64,000 nt of DNA, from positions 200,120,625 through 200,184,624 of the forward strand of contig NC_080671.1 in NCBI RefSeq assembly GCF_030247195.1, written 5' to 3'. How positions within the stretch are numbered: the first letter of the stretch is position 1; every line of letters begins with the position of its first letter. Below the pieces are notes generated by a model, which was not told the origin of the DNA, ran no database searches, and saw only the letters and a program-made list of their open reading frames with translations. Shown one piece after another: positions 46,430 to 55,794 of the stretch. The stretch comes from Topomyia yanbarensis. Lineage: Eukaryota > Arthropoda > Insecta > Diptera > Culicidae. The position numbers and the translations under genes are program-made.

Positions 46430-46860
46430 AGTAAAAGGGTGAGCATCCAAGTCAGTCTCACACTGCATGTTAAGGGTGAGCATAAAAGTCAGCCTCACAG
46501 GTTGGTTGCAAGCAAGGAATGAAAAAGGTGAGCACAAAAGTCAGCCTCGCATGGTATGTCAGAAGTGGGGCCTAAGAAAAATGTCCCACATGGGATGCCA
46601 GAGGGAGTGACAAAGGTACAATAGAGTGGCACGATTGAGAGTGAATCAGGTGATAGGGTGAGCACCCAAGTCAGCCTCACATGTATGGGTAGGGCGAGCA
46701 CAAAAGTAAGCCTAGCAAGGAATGAGTAAGGTGAGCACACAAGTCAGCCTCGCATGGAACGTAAAAGGTGAGCACAAAAGTCAGCCTCATGTGGGAGTGT
46801 TTGAGAGCGAATCAAAGTGTGATTGAGAGAGCACCCAAGTAAGCCTCATACAGGATGTAT
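46430..46860 (+). repeat. 25-nt repeat array in the LINE 3' UTR
   Basis: Eight imperfect copies of GGTGAGCACAAAAGTCAGCC plus TCACA, separated by 10-130 nt, all in sense orientation. It lies between the ORF2 stop and the poly(A). It might serve RT recognition or RNA packaging (inference). Confidence 0.85.
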
Positions 46861-47110
46861 GATCGCGCGAGTGAGAGTGAATGAGTACACTTAGTACAGC
46901 CATCCCCCCAGAAGTAATACCGAGAGGTAGTTCCTGGGAGGAATGATGGCGGAGCCCAATGGAGTTTAGTCGGTATTAATGGCTGGTCACCATTTGAGTC
47001 CGACACGCCCCCAGTGCACCCCGTGTGGTAGATTGGACCCTACCGTTAGCACGTGTACTGGGCTAGGACATAAAGGTCTTCTCCATTGTAAAAAAAAAAA
47101 AAAAAAAAAA

Positions 47111-47732
47111 ACACACACATGCAGACTTTTTCCGATCTCGACGAACTGAGTCGAATGGGACATGACACTCGGCCCTCCGGGCCGGGATTAGGTTGACGTT
47201 TTTCAGAGTGATTGCATAACCTTTCTATATGAGAAAGGCAAAAATGTGCCAAAATCCAAAAAAGTGAATCGTCGTCAATTTTTTTTCGAATTTGCATCAA
47301 ATCTCGACGTTTCATGCACCTTGAACACATTTAGCATCAAAAATAAAAATTCTATTGTTAATTTTTCCTATAGTTTATATGAGAAATTTCTGTGTGGCCG
47401 CACTCTGAAACCCGTAGTTCCGGAACCAGAGTTCCGATCGATCCAAAATTCAATAGCAGCCAATGGGAAGGTTGCACCTTTCATTTGAGACTAAGATTGG
47501 GCAAATCGGTCCAGCCATCTCTGAGAAAAATGAGTGACATTATTTGACACATACGCACATACATACACACACACATACACACACACACATACATACATAC
47601 ACACACATACAGACTTTTTCCGATCTCGACGAACTGAGTCGAATGGGATATGACACTCGGCCCTCCGGGCCGGGATTAGGTTGCCGTTTTTCAGAGTGAT
47701 TGCATAACCTTTCTATATGAGAAAGGCAAAAA
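47111..47732 (+). repeat. Subfamily-A tandem units downstream of the LINE
   Basis: The 3' remnant of the unit split by the LINE, followed by a complete unit with its own AC tract (47546-47610) and terminal hairpin. The complete unit is nearly identical to 41030-41395, so the tandem predates the LINE insertion. Confidence 0.75.
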
Positions 47733-48099
47733 GGCATGAAAAAATGAATAAAAAATGTTTTCTTATTTATTATATCATTTCTTATTTTATTATATCATAT
47801 CGCATAACATTCATGAACTTCACAAGAAATCTCTTTTATAATTTATATTTGAACACGATGATTAATATAAGCATACTTGTATGAAGATCATAAGAACGTC
47901 CTAGGAATTTCATAAGCATATCTTATGAAATCCGTAAGTGGCTAGATGGCCATTTTCTTCGCCAAATCATAAGACAAACTTATGATTTTCATATGAGATA
48001 CTTGTGGCGCAAAGTCATAAGCGATTCTTATGGATTTCAATAGTTATTTTACGCCGGTGTAAAATGGCGGAATTTTTCGCGAAAAATAGCAATTTTTAT

Positions 48100-48586
48100 T
48101 TCAAATGAGTAAAAAACCCTCTTATTTGGGAACTTATCTCAAAAACTCAATGTAGGGGTCAGGTATTTTTTACATAGAATGTGTATTAGACTGGTTAAAT
48201 TTTTGACTTTTACCTCCACCAAGCTCTACTGATTCCTTTTATGGCCCTTAGTAATTGTGCAAATTTTGGCACCAATCGGTTGCGTCTACGGAACCTCCAA
48301 AAATTTCTAAGCGTTTATGGAAATTAGTATGGAAAATCGGTAAAAATTGAAAATAAAAAATCACCTTATCAATCAATTCATGAAAACATGTTTAAGAGCC
48401 TGCTGGAGCTAAAAGTCAAAAATTGAATCAGTCTAATGTGTATGTAAAGTTTGAAATAAATCGGTTAAGTAGCTTTTGAATGGCAGTTAACACCGCAAAT
48501 CGTGTTTTTTCAGAGATGTTCTACAAAAAGCTTCGTCACAGAGTCGCTTGTCGATATTTTTACATGAAAAATCATATCGTATAGAA
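48100..48586 (+). repeat. Dispersed repeat X, second copy
   Basis: Homologous to 34310-34582 in the opposite orientation (CAATGTAGGGGTCAGGTA, TTACATAGAATGTGTAT, CAGAGATGTTCTACAAAAA). It is interrupted by the hAT-type MITE at 48187-48435, which the first copy lacks. Confidence 0.65.
48187..48435. mobile_element. 249-bp hAT-type MITE, perfect 8-bp TSD
   Basis: The TSD ATGTGTAT is at 48179-48186 and 48436-48443. The TIRs are TAGACTGGTTAAATTTTTGA and TAGACTGATTCAATTTTTGA. The homologous repeat at 34310-34582 is uninterrupted at this point, confirming insertion. Confidence 0.88.
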
Positions 48587-48757
48587 CAGCGGTTCCCAAC
48601 CTTTTTCGTACCACGGAGCCCTTAGAAATCGCCCTGGGTTGCTGCGGACCCCCTCGGATAAACATCGATTTTGTATGCTATCAAATATGTTATTTTCAGT
48701 TTGTTTTTTTTTCGCGGTCCCCCAGGGGGTCCGCGGACCCCAGGTTGAGAATCACTG
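48587..48757. mobile_element. 171-bp hAT-type MITE, perfect 8-bp TSD
   Basis: The TSD GTATAGAA is at 48579-48586 and 48758-48765. The ends are CAGCGGTTCCCAACC and GGTTGAGAATCACTG, the classic hAT MITE pattern. It is related to the element at 49623-49857 in inverse orientation. Confidence 0.9.
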
Positions 48758-48765
48758 GTATAGAA

Positions 48766-49622
48766 GATACACTTAATATGTGTATCTACAAATGCGATAT
48801 GAGAGCTGTTGCAGAAAGTGCACTAATTACCCGGCAATCTTGTTTCATAGGATTGCCTGCTCAGGAAATCATATTCCGTAGCCAAATATCACATGTTATG
48901 TCAGTGGTAGATGGAGAAAATAGCGACGATGATGGAAGAGCAGTGGGTACAGGGCCAAGTTCTCCCTGGCTGGTACTAAAATGATATGCAATGGGATTCC
49001 ATATACATATGAGACGGCTGTGCGTAGAGCGGCAGTATACTGAGCCGGGCTCTATCCGGGCCGCAGCAAACGTAAAATATAACGGCGGTTGTGGGTCAGA
49101 GCCTTGCACAGCGGCTGCGGACGAAAACGGCATTAGGAACATATCTAATTTATGGTGTATATTATTTACACCGAAGTACAACACCAATGAAATTTAAATG
49201 AGCTCTCATTCGCACCTCTATAGCCATTCAGAATGATCATTGCGAGTCATACCTCATAACGAACTTTTGTCAGCGGCACCTCAATGAATTGGTGTCTGGC
49301 ACGGCACAAACTTATAAAGAAAAATGATAACCATTGATGGTTTGTTTGGAACAGCTGCTCGACGTCACAGGACTTAAAACAAACAAACGATAGTAGGAAC
49401 AATTCATCCTCATTCCTCAAACACTTTTGTAACCCAACAACATATAAAACCAATTACGAACACTAATCACACCCTTTATTTTTATTTTTGTTTCTTTTGT
49501 TACAATATATGCAACTCGACGCAAGAGGTGGCGACGGCTAAAAACAATAGCCCAAATACACCAACGGCAGGAAGGGGAGCTGCGCTCAGGGAAACAGATA
49601 AATGATGAGAAATTGTTTACCT
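48766..49622. other. Interval between hAT MITEs, no supported gene
   Basis: An open stretch at about 48790-48984 (containing VMSVVDGENSDDDGRAV) lacks a credible start outside the neighbouring MITE and is not recognisable. A splice-acceptor-like TTGTTTCATAG precedes part of it at about 48850, so an exon cannot be excluded. Nothing else is supported. Confidence 0.35.
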
Positions 49623-49857
49623 CAGTGATTCTCAACCTGGGATCCGCGGACCCATAGGGGGCCGCGAAGTCGTTGCTGGGGAACGGCGAAGAAAAATATA
49701 TTTTCCGATCGCAGACTGAAATTTCAAGTCTTGTTTCCTAACAAACTGAAAATAACATATTGAAAGCATACAAAATCTATGTTTATCCGTGGGGATCCGT
49801 AGCAACCCAGGGCGATTTCTAAGGGGTTCGTGATACGCAAAAGGTTGAGAACCGCTG
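49623..49857. mobile_element. 235-bp hAT-type MITE, perfect 8-bp TSD
   Basis: The TSD GTTTACCT is at 49615-49622 and 49858-49865. The ends are CAGTGATTCTCAACC and GGTTGAGAACCGCTG. It is inverse to and longer than the copy at 48587-48757, sharing the GGGTTGCTGCGGA-like internal part and the CATACAAAATC region. Confidence 0.9.
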
Positions 49858-50161
49858 GTTTACCTTATTCACTGATTATACACATAATTACGATACTAAC
49901 CACAATTATTTAGATTTTCTTGTCTCGTTTCAGCAAACCAAAATCTCTCTACTATCTCTTAATTTTCTGCCTCGGACTATCCTCTATGCTATGTAATGTA
50001 TCTGAAACTTGTGGGACTGGTAAAAGGCTAGTAGGTCACGGGATTTTGCACCGAGTTTGTCTCGGGATTTCATCAGGGAAAATTTTCCACCGAGATATCT
50101 CCAAACATTCAAAACAAAAGTTCTGCTGCTTCTAAAAACACCAACAGTATCAAAATGGCAC

Positions 50162-50428
50162 CACAGATAACAGACTTTTAGGCTAGATTCGAAATGTGTG
50201 TACATACTGAAATTTCGAATAAATCAGACGTCTTAAACATGCTTGGCAAACGTTTGTAGGTGGCGCAGTGATCGATGCAATGCAGTTTGAGTGGAGCTGT
50301 CAAACAGGTGTAGCAAACAGTTACGTAGATGGTAATAGTGAAATAATGATTTCTAACGTCCACTAATTTGAAAATTTACACAGGTTTTCAAGCAAATTTT
50401 GTTCTAGCCTAAATGTCTGTTATCTGTG
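50162..50428. mobile_element. 267-bp MITE with CACAGATAACAGAC ends
   Basis: The left TIR CACAGATAACAGACTTTTAG is mirrored on the right (CACAGATAACAGACATTTAG), with the inversion extending through GCTAGA. The TSD is unclear. Between the arms is non-coding DNA. Confidence 0.75.
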
Positions 50429-50591
50429 ATAGCACTGAATTTTAAACCTAATAAAAATACAATTTTCCCCGTTTGTGTTGAATTGTTCCCGGCTGGATTT
50501 CTGTGTGGAGAGTTTTAAGATCCCGTGATGTTTCCGCGATTGGGTTTACACATTACTTTTGTGCCGTCCGGCCGATACGCGAGAACCCGAG

Positions 50592-50639
50592 ATGGACGAA
50601 CCTACTGAAAAGTGCGCATACACTGTACTGCCCAAAATC
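50592..50639 (+). CDS. Possible first coding exon, 16 codons
   Basis: An ATG at 50592 in a locally GC-richer stretch opens MDEPTEKCAYTVLPKI and runs in phase 0 into GTAAGTC at 50640, a strong 5' splice site. However, the donor overlaps a short inverted-repeat unit at 50643-50689, so the splice signal may be part of a MITE. No second exon was identified. Confidence 0.2.
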
Positions 50640-50642
50640 GTA

Positions 50643-50689
50643 AGTCAGTCCCATGTTCTATGGGATTCCTTATCTATATGGGACTGACT
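50643..50689. repeat. 47-bp mini inverted repeat
   Basis: AGTCAGTCCCAT and its complement bracket the hairpin CCCATGTTCTATGGGAT. The same 17-nt hairpin occurs at 30303-30319 and 52159-52175 in otherwise unrelated contexts. Confidence 0.6.
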
Positions 50690-52494
50690 GCTGACTAGGA
50701 AAAGTAGATGCTAGATGCAGTGATTATGATTGTCGCTGTTTGTACCGTTTTCTTGAAAACTGAAAACACCACCACCCCGGTCTCCCTTATGTGTTCATTC
50801 TGGGTAATGCTTTCCTGAGAAAGGATACATTCTGGGCTATGGTTTTCGGGATTACTTTGGATTCCTTCTGAGGAAAAAATCCAGCGTTTTAGTTTCTGGA
50901 GAATAGTTTTCTCCCACAAGATAAAAATTATATTAACAATCTGAAGAGTGAAATGGCGCAACAAAAATAGCTTTAATGTCAGAAATTACATTAAACCCAA
51001 CATTTTCAATATAATCAGTCAAATTATCCTTTTGAAAAATTCAATTTACCTTATTTTGCACGTCAAATGTTCAGTGGGACTGATACATCAAAAAAACAGG
51101 TAGAAAGCGAAAGATCCTATGCATATCAGTTCAACCATAATTCATGCAAACGATGGTTATGATTTATTTTGTTTACTAACGTGTGCGTCGAGAGTTATAG
51201 TCTTGTTGATCGGGATATTTTTTGATACCATCGAAATTAGGAATGGTTGTGTACGGCACGTTATAAGTATTTGTAAGCAATGACAGTGGTAAAGCATTTT
51301 ACAGGCTTAATCTCGGTACTGTTATACCAACATTTTTCAGCCTTCACTATCTACGTAAAACATAATACATAATAATACACTTATTAGGATATTTCGATAG
51401 TGCGAAAATTATGCGTGGAGTCAAAATTATATAACAAACATATGTCAATATAACTTGGTATGTTATAAGTATTCTTCCAAGAATCTGTAAGATTTAGATA
51501 TGTCATGTTTTCTTAAAATATATGTGAGGATGAAGTAGTACTGAGTTGTAGAAGTAGAATGATACAATTATGTGTAGAACTGCCGTATAGATGCTAATGG
51601 TAACAAATGTGTACTTAGATATAATATTATAACCAATCATGGAATCCTATAGTGTTAATGAATTATAAATGAAAAATTGCACCAGTACGTGAATTGAAGC
51701 AAGTTTTCGAGTTGGCTTTGTTATTCTAGAGCTTCTATGAATGAATCTGTGATATTGATAGCGGATTAGTTGTAAATGCATTCCATTGTTTCTCTTACAT
51801 ACGAACTATTGCAAATTTACAGCTATGGACTTTCGGCAGTTCTAGGTATAATTTAAGAAACAAACGCAACATATCAAACTACTCTATTAAATTCTTTAGT
51901 TTAATCGTCACACTACATTAATGCAACATAGACTTTCATCACAAATTTACCTTTTGTACGATAACAGTTTTCTTTTGGAATATTAGTCTGCTTTCAAACG
52001 TTCCTATAATTTGATGTATTTCGGAACTTAAATTTAAGTTTTTTTGCAAAAACATGGTATTTTGATGAATAATTTAAAATGATTCTGATTCCCGAAATTA
52101 TTGTTTACGTAAAAATACTTTGCTTAATGTGCTAAACCGTTGCTACACGCATAACTGTCCCATGTTCTATGGGATTTCTAATACACAGCGTAGAACGACA
52201 GTAAATAATGTACGTCCTTGCTACAGTTAAGGCGGTCGTTGCATGTTGCATTGGAACTGAAGACTGCGGAGCTTTTACGAATCAGTAGAAGATTTTATAT
52301 AGACCGTACACGGTAGACTGATTGTAAATCTAACGATCCTTTGTGTTCTGCATAACTTGAGATTATATGTATATGATTAGTTCTCGAATTAGCGATATTT
52401 GTTATAGTTTATTCAAGGTCAACAAATTGGAAAATGCAATTATGAAAATTGTCTATTAAGATTCAATAGTCCGTTAAAAAGGTATTAAATATTT
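50690..52494. other. AT-rich non-coding interval
   Basis: No gene, long repeat or transposon end is recognisable apart from the 17-nt hairpin at 52159. It could be intron or intergenic DNA. Confidence 0.4.
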
Positions 52495-52591
52495 TTATTT
52501 AATTCTAGTTCCAGCTTTAGCCGCATCTCTCTCGATTAATGGTCTTTGAATTCTTGGGTTCAAATGGGTAGGATACCCGAAATTGTGGCAG
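52495..52591 (-). CDS. Possible 3'-terminal coding exon, unknown protein
   Basis: Minus strand: an acceptor GGCCGATAG ending opposite 52592 is followed by an open frame encoding CHNFGYPTHLNP and RIQRPLIERDAAKAGTRIK, then TAA. An AATAAA signal overlaps the stop codon. The peptide looks like genuine coding sequence but I do not recognise it. It lies on the same strand as, and 3' of, the PLC exon, so it could be an alternative last exon of that gene or a separate gene. Confidence 0.25.
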
Positions 52592-53294
52592 CTATCGGCC
52601 AAATATTTAGACAAGGATGAGTGAACAAAACGAAGAAAGTAGTTTTGAAAATAGATATAATATGAACATATTATAAAAAAACACCGAGATATTAGGTATA
52701 TGTAATGCGTCACAAAAATCAACGAAATTGCGTAAAAAACAACTATCACATAAGAAGACCGCCTTAGGCATCAAAGACTTATTATACTGTATAATACGAC
52801 TTTGGTTTATTGATTATGTATTATAAATCCCGCTGATTTCATTATAGTTTCTTAGAATGAAAATAAATCCTCAAAAACCCTAACTCAAAATATCATGCAC
52901 CAAACTGGTGAGCATTCGCTGTAGTGTTGGTGGGATATCGTTATGTAGTGCAATTTGTGCCAGCACATCATTGAAAAAATCTAACTAGAACCAACTTAAT
53001 AATTGTACAATATGGCATATTTATATTTTATTTTATCTTCCAATGCATTTAATATGGAGATTACTACCTCAAGAATGTTTGTTTAGTGCTGAGAAGTATT
53101 TAGATACCTAATAATATTGTGGAAATGTTTTTGTAAGTTTTTTGTTTCCTAGTTGAAGAAACTACTCGATTCAGTCTAATGATAATTTTCTATAGGAAAC
53201 ATGCAACTGAGATGTGAGAAGTGTCTGTTGGAACACTTTTATATGTCGATATCGCTGACAAACTCATTTTTGTTGACGGTCATAGCCTAAAATC
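52592..53294. other. Non-coding interval
   Basis: AT-rich DNA with no recognisable coding or transposon ends, between the possible exon and the next MITE. Confidence 0.35.
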
Positions 53295-53513
53295 GAAGAC
53301 TGCATATCAAGAAGACTGACAACTCTGTTCAGAATCTGGAGACAGTAACAGCAACGCCACTTGTGGGTAAAGGTGGTACATCCCATAAAGATGCACACAC
53401 ATATACATTTTTACATTAAGCTTCCTACCTTCCTCCAGGCACTGTAACATCTGTCGCTTCTTGTTTGTATGGGCAAAGAAAAGAGATACCAGTCTTCTTA
53501 ATATGTAGTCTTC
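53295..53513. mobile_element. 219-bp MITE with GAAGACT ends, second copy
   Basis: It starts GAAGACTGCATATCAAGAAG and ends with the complement of GAAGACTACATATTAAGAAG. It is homologous to 28107-28332 in inverse orientation, including the CTTCCTACCTTC and CAACGCCACTTG internal blocks. Flanks show no matching TSD. Confidence 0.75.
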
Positions 53514-53739
53514 GCTGAAATATAATGCTTCGCAGAATTATCTACGGTAGCGTATGTCTTATATAAAGATTCATGACAGAAACACAAACATTAAACGTCT
53601 AAACCTACGTAGTTAAATAAAAACAATAGTTCACCTATCTACATCAGTTCAGAGCTATGGGGCCTTCTTACTTTATAATAAATATTGTTGTAATATAGCG
53701 AGCCGGCCCCGTGATTGTCCTTAGCATACTACAAAATGT

Positions 53740-54472
53740 TCAGATACTTTTTCGTGAGGGTGAATTTTGTGCGCTACTGCCTTGCTCAAGAATTTTCCTA
53801 TTTAATGCTATGACATTTCTACAAAAATTACTGTTCTGAATATCGACAAAATCAGCCAAGAAAACGTTTGATTTAGGCCTTTCGTCAGTTCCAAATGGGC
53901 CCGGTATCTGGGCTTTGATCCAATCTGTTAACTTTTTGTCCACTTCTTTGGCGCAAGTTGTTCGCAAGGATGAGACAAAACGTGGCACTATGTATCGAAC
54001 GCTAGGTGTGAGCACACACTGAGAAACAAAACCAGTATCTGGATTGCGTTGGGCGAGAGACTCGTCTAGATAGTGGCGCAACTTCTTCACACTTATCTCA
54101 TTAGGCCAAGGCGTCGGCCAATCTTGGCTAAGCCAAAAACGGTCGTTCACACATGCGTCGCTTCGGTATACAATCAGCACCTGTTTGCCGTTTCCGGTGG
54201 TGGATTCCAACGTACAGTCCTTGAGTTGACTGACATTACGTGAGTAGATTTTTTTGTCAAATATTCGATTTAGTTCTGCCGAAAGCACGCAGTGATCGGT
54301 TGGGTTAAAGAGATAGAAATGCTGACAATCAAGAACAACAAATTCTCGTGGATGAGCACGGAGAAAGTTTTTCAGATGCTCCAGCGGTTCCGTGATTTCT
54401 TCACAAAACAATCCATGGACGAAATAGAACTTGTTTTCCGGCCGTTTCATACAGATTCTGAGATCGAAATAT
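53740..54472 (-). CDS. PI-PLC X domain protein (PLCXD-like), 3' exon only
   Basis: The acceptor TACAACCCAG (minus strand, ending opposite 54473) is followed by 243 codons to TGA at 53740. It begins YFDLRI, then NKFYFVHGLFCEEI with the second X-domain histidine, EFVVLDCQHFY, and a C-terminal part rich in conserved aromatic residues. PLCXD proteins are about 320 aa, so roughly the last three quarters are here. The first exon(s), with the GSHD-type histidine motif, are missing and should lie to the right. They were not found in 54473-55790; the LINE at 55.8-62.2 kb may occupy the intron or the gene may extend beyond the window. Members cleave phosphoinositides in mammalian assays. The exon is intact, so the gene may be functional. 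Confidence 0.85.
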
Positions 54473-55794
54473 CTGGGTTGTACAATACGAAACTAGTTAG
54501 TTGCACATACTATCCTGTTTTATTAAAGCGGTGTAGTATTGTATTATAACCAAAAAATTTAAAAACTTGAAACAGAAAATCACTAATTGAATGATTTTTA
54601 ATAGAGTTACCGAATTATTATAATTTTATGTACGATCGTATAAAAATAATTGTTTTTGTCCGGGTCCAAACATAAATATTAAATAAGTCTTTGAATTTGA
54701 ACCTTATTTGGAAATGAACTTTGAATTGTTCTTGTTTAGTTGATTTCAAATAGAAAATGCACGATTCTTGTAACGAAACATGTAATAACACTATTAATAC
54801 TTTCGGCGGTGCTATTAAAGAGTCATTTGTGAAATTGCTTTCTGGATTTTCACTATGAGCTGTGTACTTCCGTTTTATATAACCTGTTTCATCATTCGTT
54901 GCAGTTTAATTGATATGGTTGCACTGCAAGCCGATGTACGCTAAAACGGATTACAAATGGCCAAAAGGAGTATTTGCTAATATACGTTATAGCATAGCAT
55001 AGAAAGAAACGACTACACTTCTCATGAGTGGCTGATACAATGACAATGTTTTATACTTCATTAGCATTAGCTCACCCATCGCGCGATGCTGCGACTTTCA
55101 ACGAAATAGGAGAAAATACTATTTATCCCGAAGCGAAGCGATAATCCCCACGTAACTATAAACTAGTAATGGCACCCGATAAATTCCATAGTATTGTACC
55201 ATCCGGATGTTATAGGCATGATCTTGCTCGTTTGGAATGTAAGCCACAAATGTTTCAAACAAACACGCGGGTACCTGTATTTATAACCCCTTGTATGTGA
55301 TCGGGCCCTTTAGGTACTCCCTATTGATGGCTCTGTCTGAAGAAGCTACATCATGAATAATGGCATTTTTAATTTTTTCGTGATATTTTCAATATTACCG
55401 TACCAACGGAGTTGTAAGCGTGCAGACCTTATTTAATTTCAGTACATAGGAGATATTTTAGATTTTATAGTGACACCTAACCCCAGATAGTGTAATTGTT
55501 TATGTTAAGATCGAATCTATTTTAATTCGATAATCTAAAACATGATACGCTTGGTAAAATCCCCTCAACATTTCATCAAGATCGGAGCACTACGACTTGA
55601 GTTATCTCTATTTAGAGACTGCTTCCTCTTGATCACATGAAGCTGAACCTCGCTGCATAGACCGTTAAACTTGACTATCTCGAAATTGTATTTTTTGGAA
55701 AGTTCCTTTGCGGCGATAACGATATCTCCGGAACCAAATTACCAATCATTCCTAATTTTTTACCAGTTGTTACTTATTATTACAGGTAGTTCGA
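54473..55794. other. Intron or 5' flank of the PLC gene
   Basis: AT-rich. On the minus strand a 44-codon open stretch (about 55135-55270, containing YIPNEQDHAYNIRMVQ) follows an ATAAATACAG acceptor-like site and ends in TAG. It does not resemble a PLC X domain and I cannot identify it. No other feature is supported. Confidence 0.35.

Larger units (their letters stand above)
41396..47110 (+). mobile_element. R1-clade non-LTR retrotransposon, full length, apparently intact
   Basis: A 13-bp TSD (ACACACACATGCA, 41383-41395 and 47111-47123) and a poly(A) tract of about 21 nt delimit a 5715-bp insertion. It has a 350-bp 5' UTR, two uninterrupted ORFs and a 0.9-kb 3' UTR containing a 25-nt repeat. 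Domain order (CCHC gag, AP endonuclease, RT, terminal Cys/His motif, no RNase H) and sequence character fit the R1 clade. Its target, an ACAY microsatellite, is what the Waldo/Mino lineages of that clade are known to use. GC content is clearly higher than the flanks. It is probably the youngest large insertion in the window. Confidence 0.9.
40159..47732 (+). mobile_element. 'ATCCACCT' subfamily-A tandem, interrupted by a MITE and a LINE
   Basis: 5' end AAAACCTGTTTTAATCCACC; terminal hairpins CCTTTCTATATGAGAAAGG occur at about 47220 and 47709, with a first one at about 41007. Units 41030-41395 plus 47111-47230 and 47230-47732 are nearly identical head-to-tail copies of about 0.5 kb. A 257-bp MITE (40361-40617) and the R1-clade LINE (41396-47110) lie inside. 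Confidence 0.72.
39716..48059. mobile_element. TA-flanked MITE ('CATAAG' element), interrupted
   Basis: The left end CACCGAGGAAAAAGAACTTA and the right end (complement of CACCGGCGTAAAATAACTAT) are imperfect TIRs with TA at 39714-39715 and 48060-48061. The sequence next to both ends is filled with CATAAG/CTTATG words (39735-39900 and 47870-48050). Its middle has been displaced by an A-type tandem and a LINE (40159-47732). Removing those leaves about 0.75 kb. Confidence 0.68.

Noticed and set aside
49920..50135. Frame with a signal-peptide-like start
   Set aside because: It lacks an ATG start, has no recognisable domain and runs up to a MITE.
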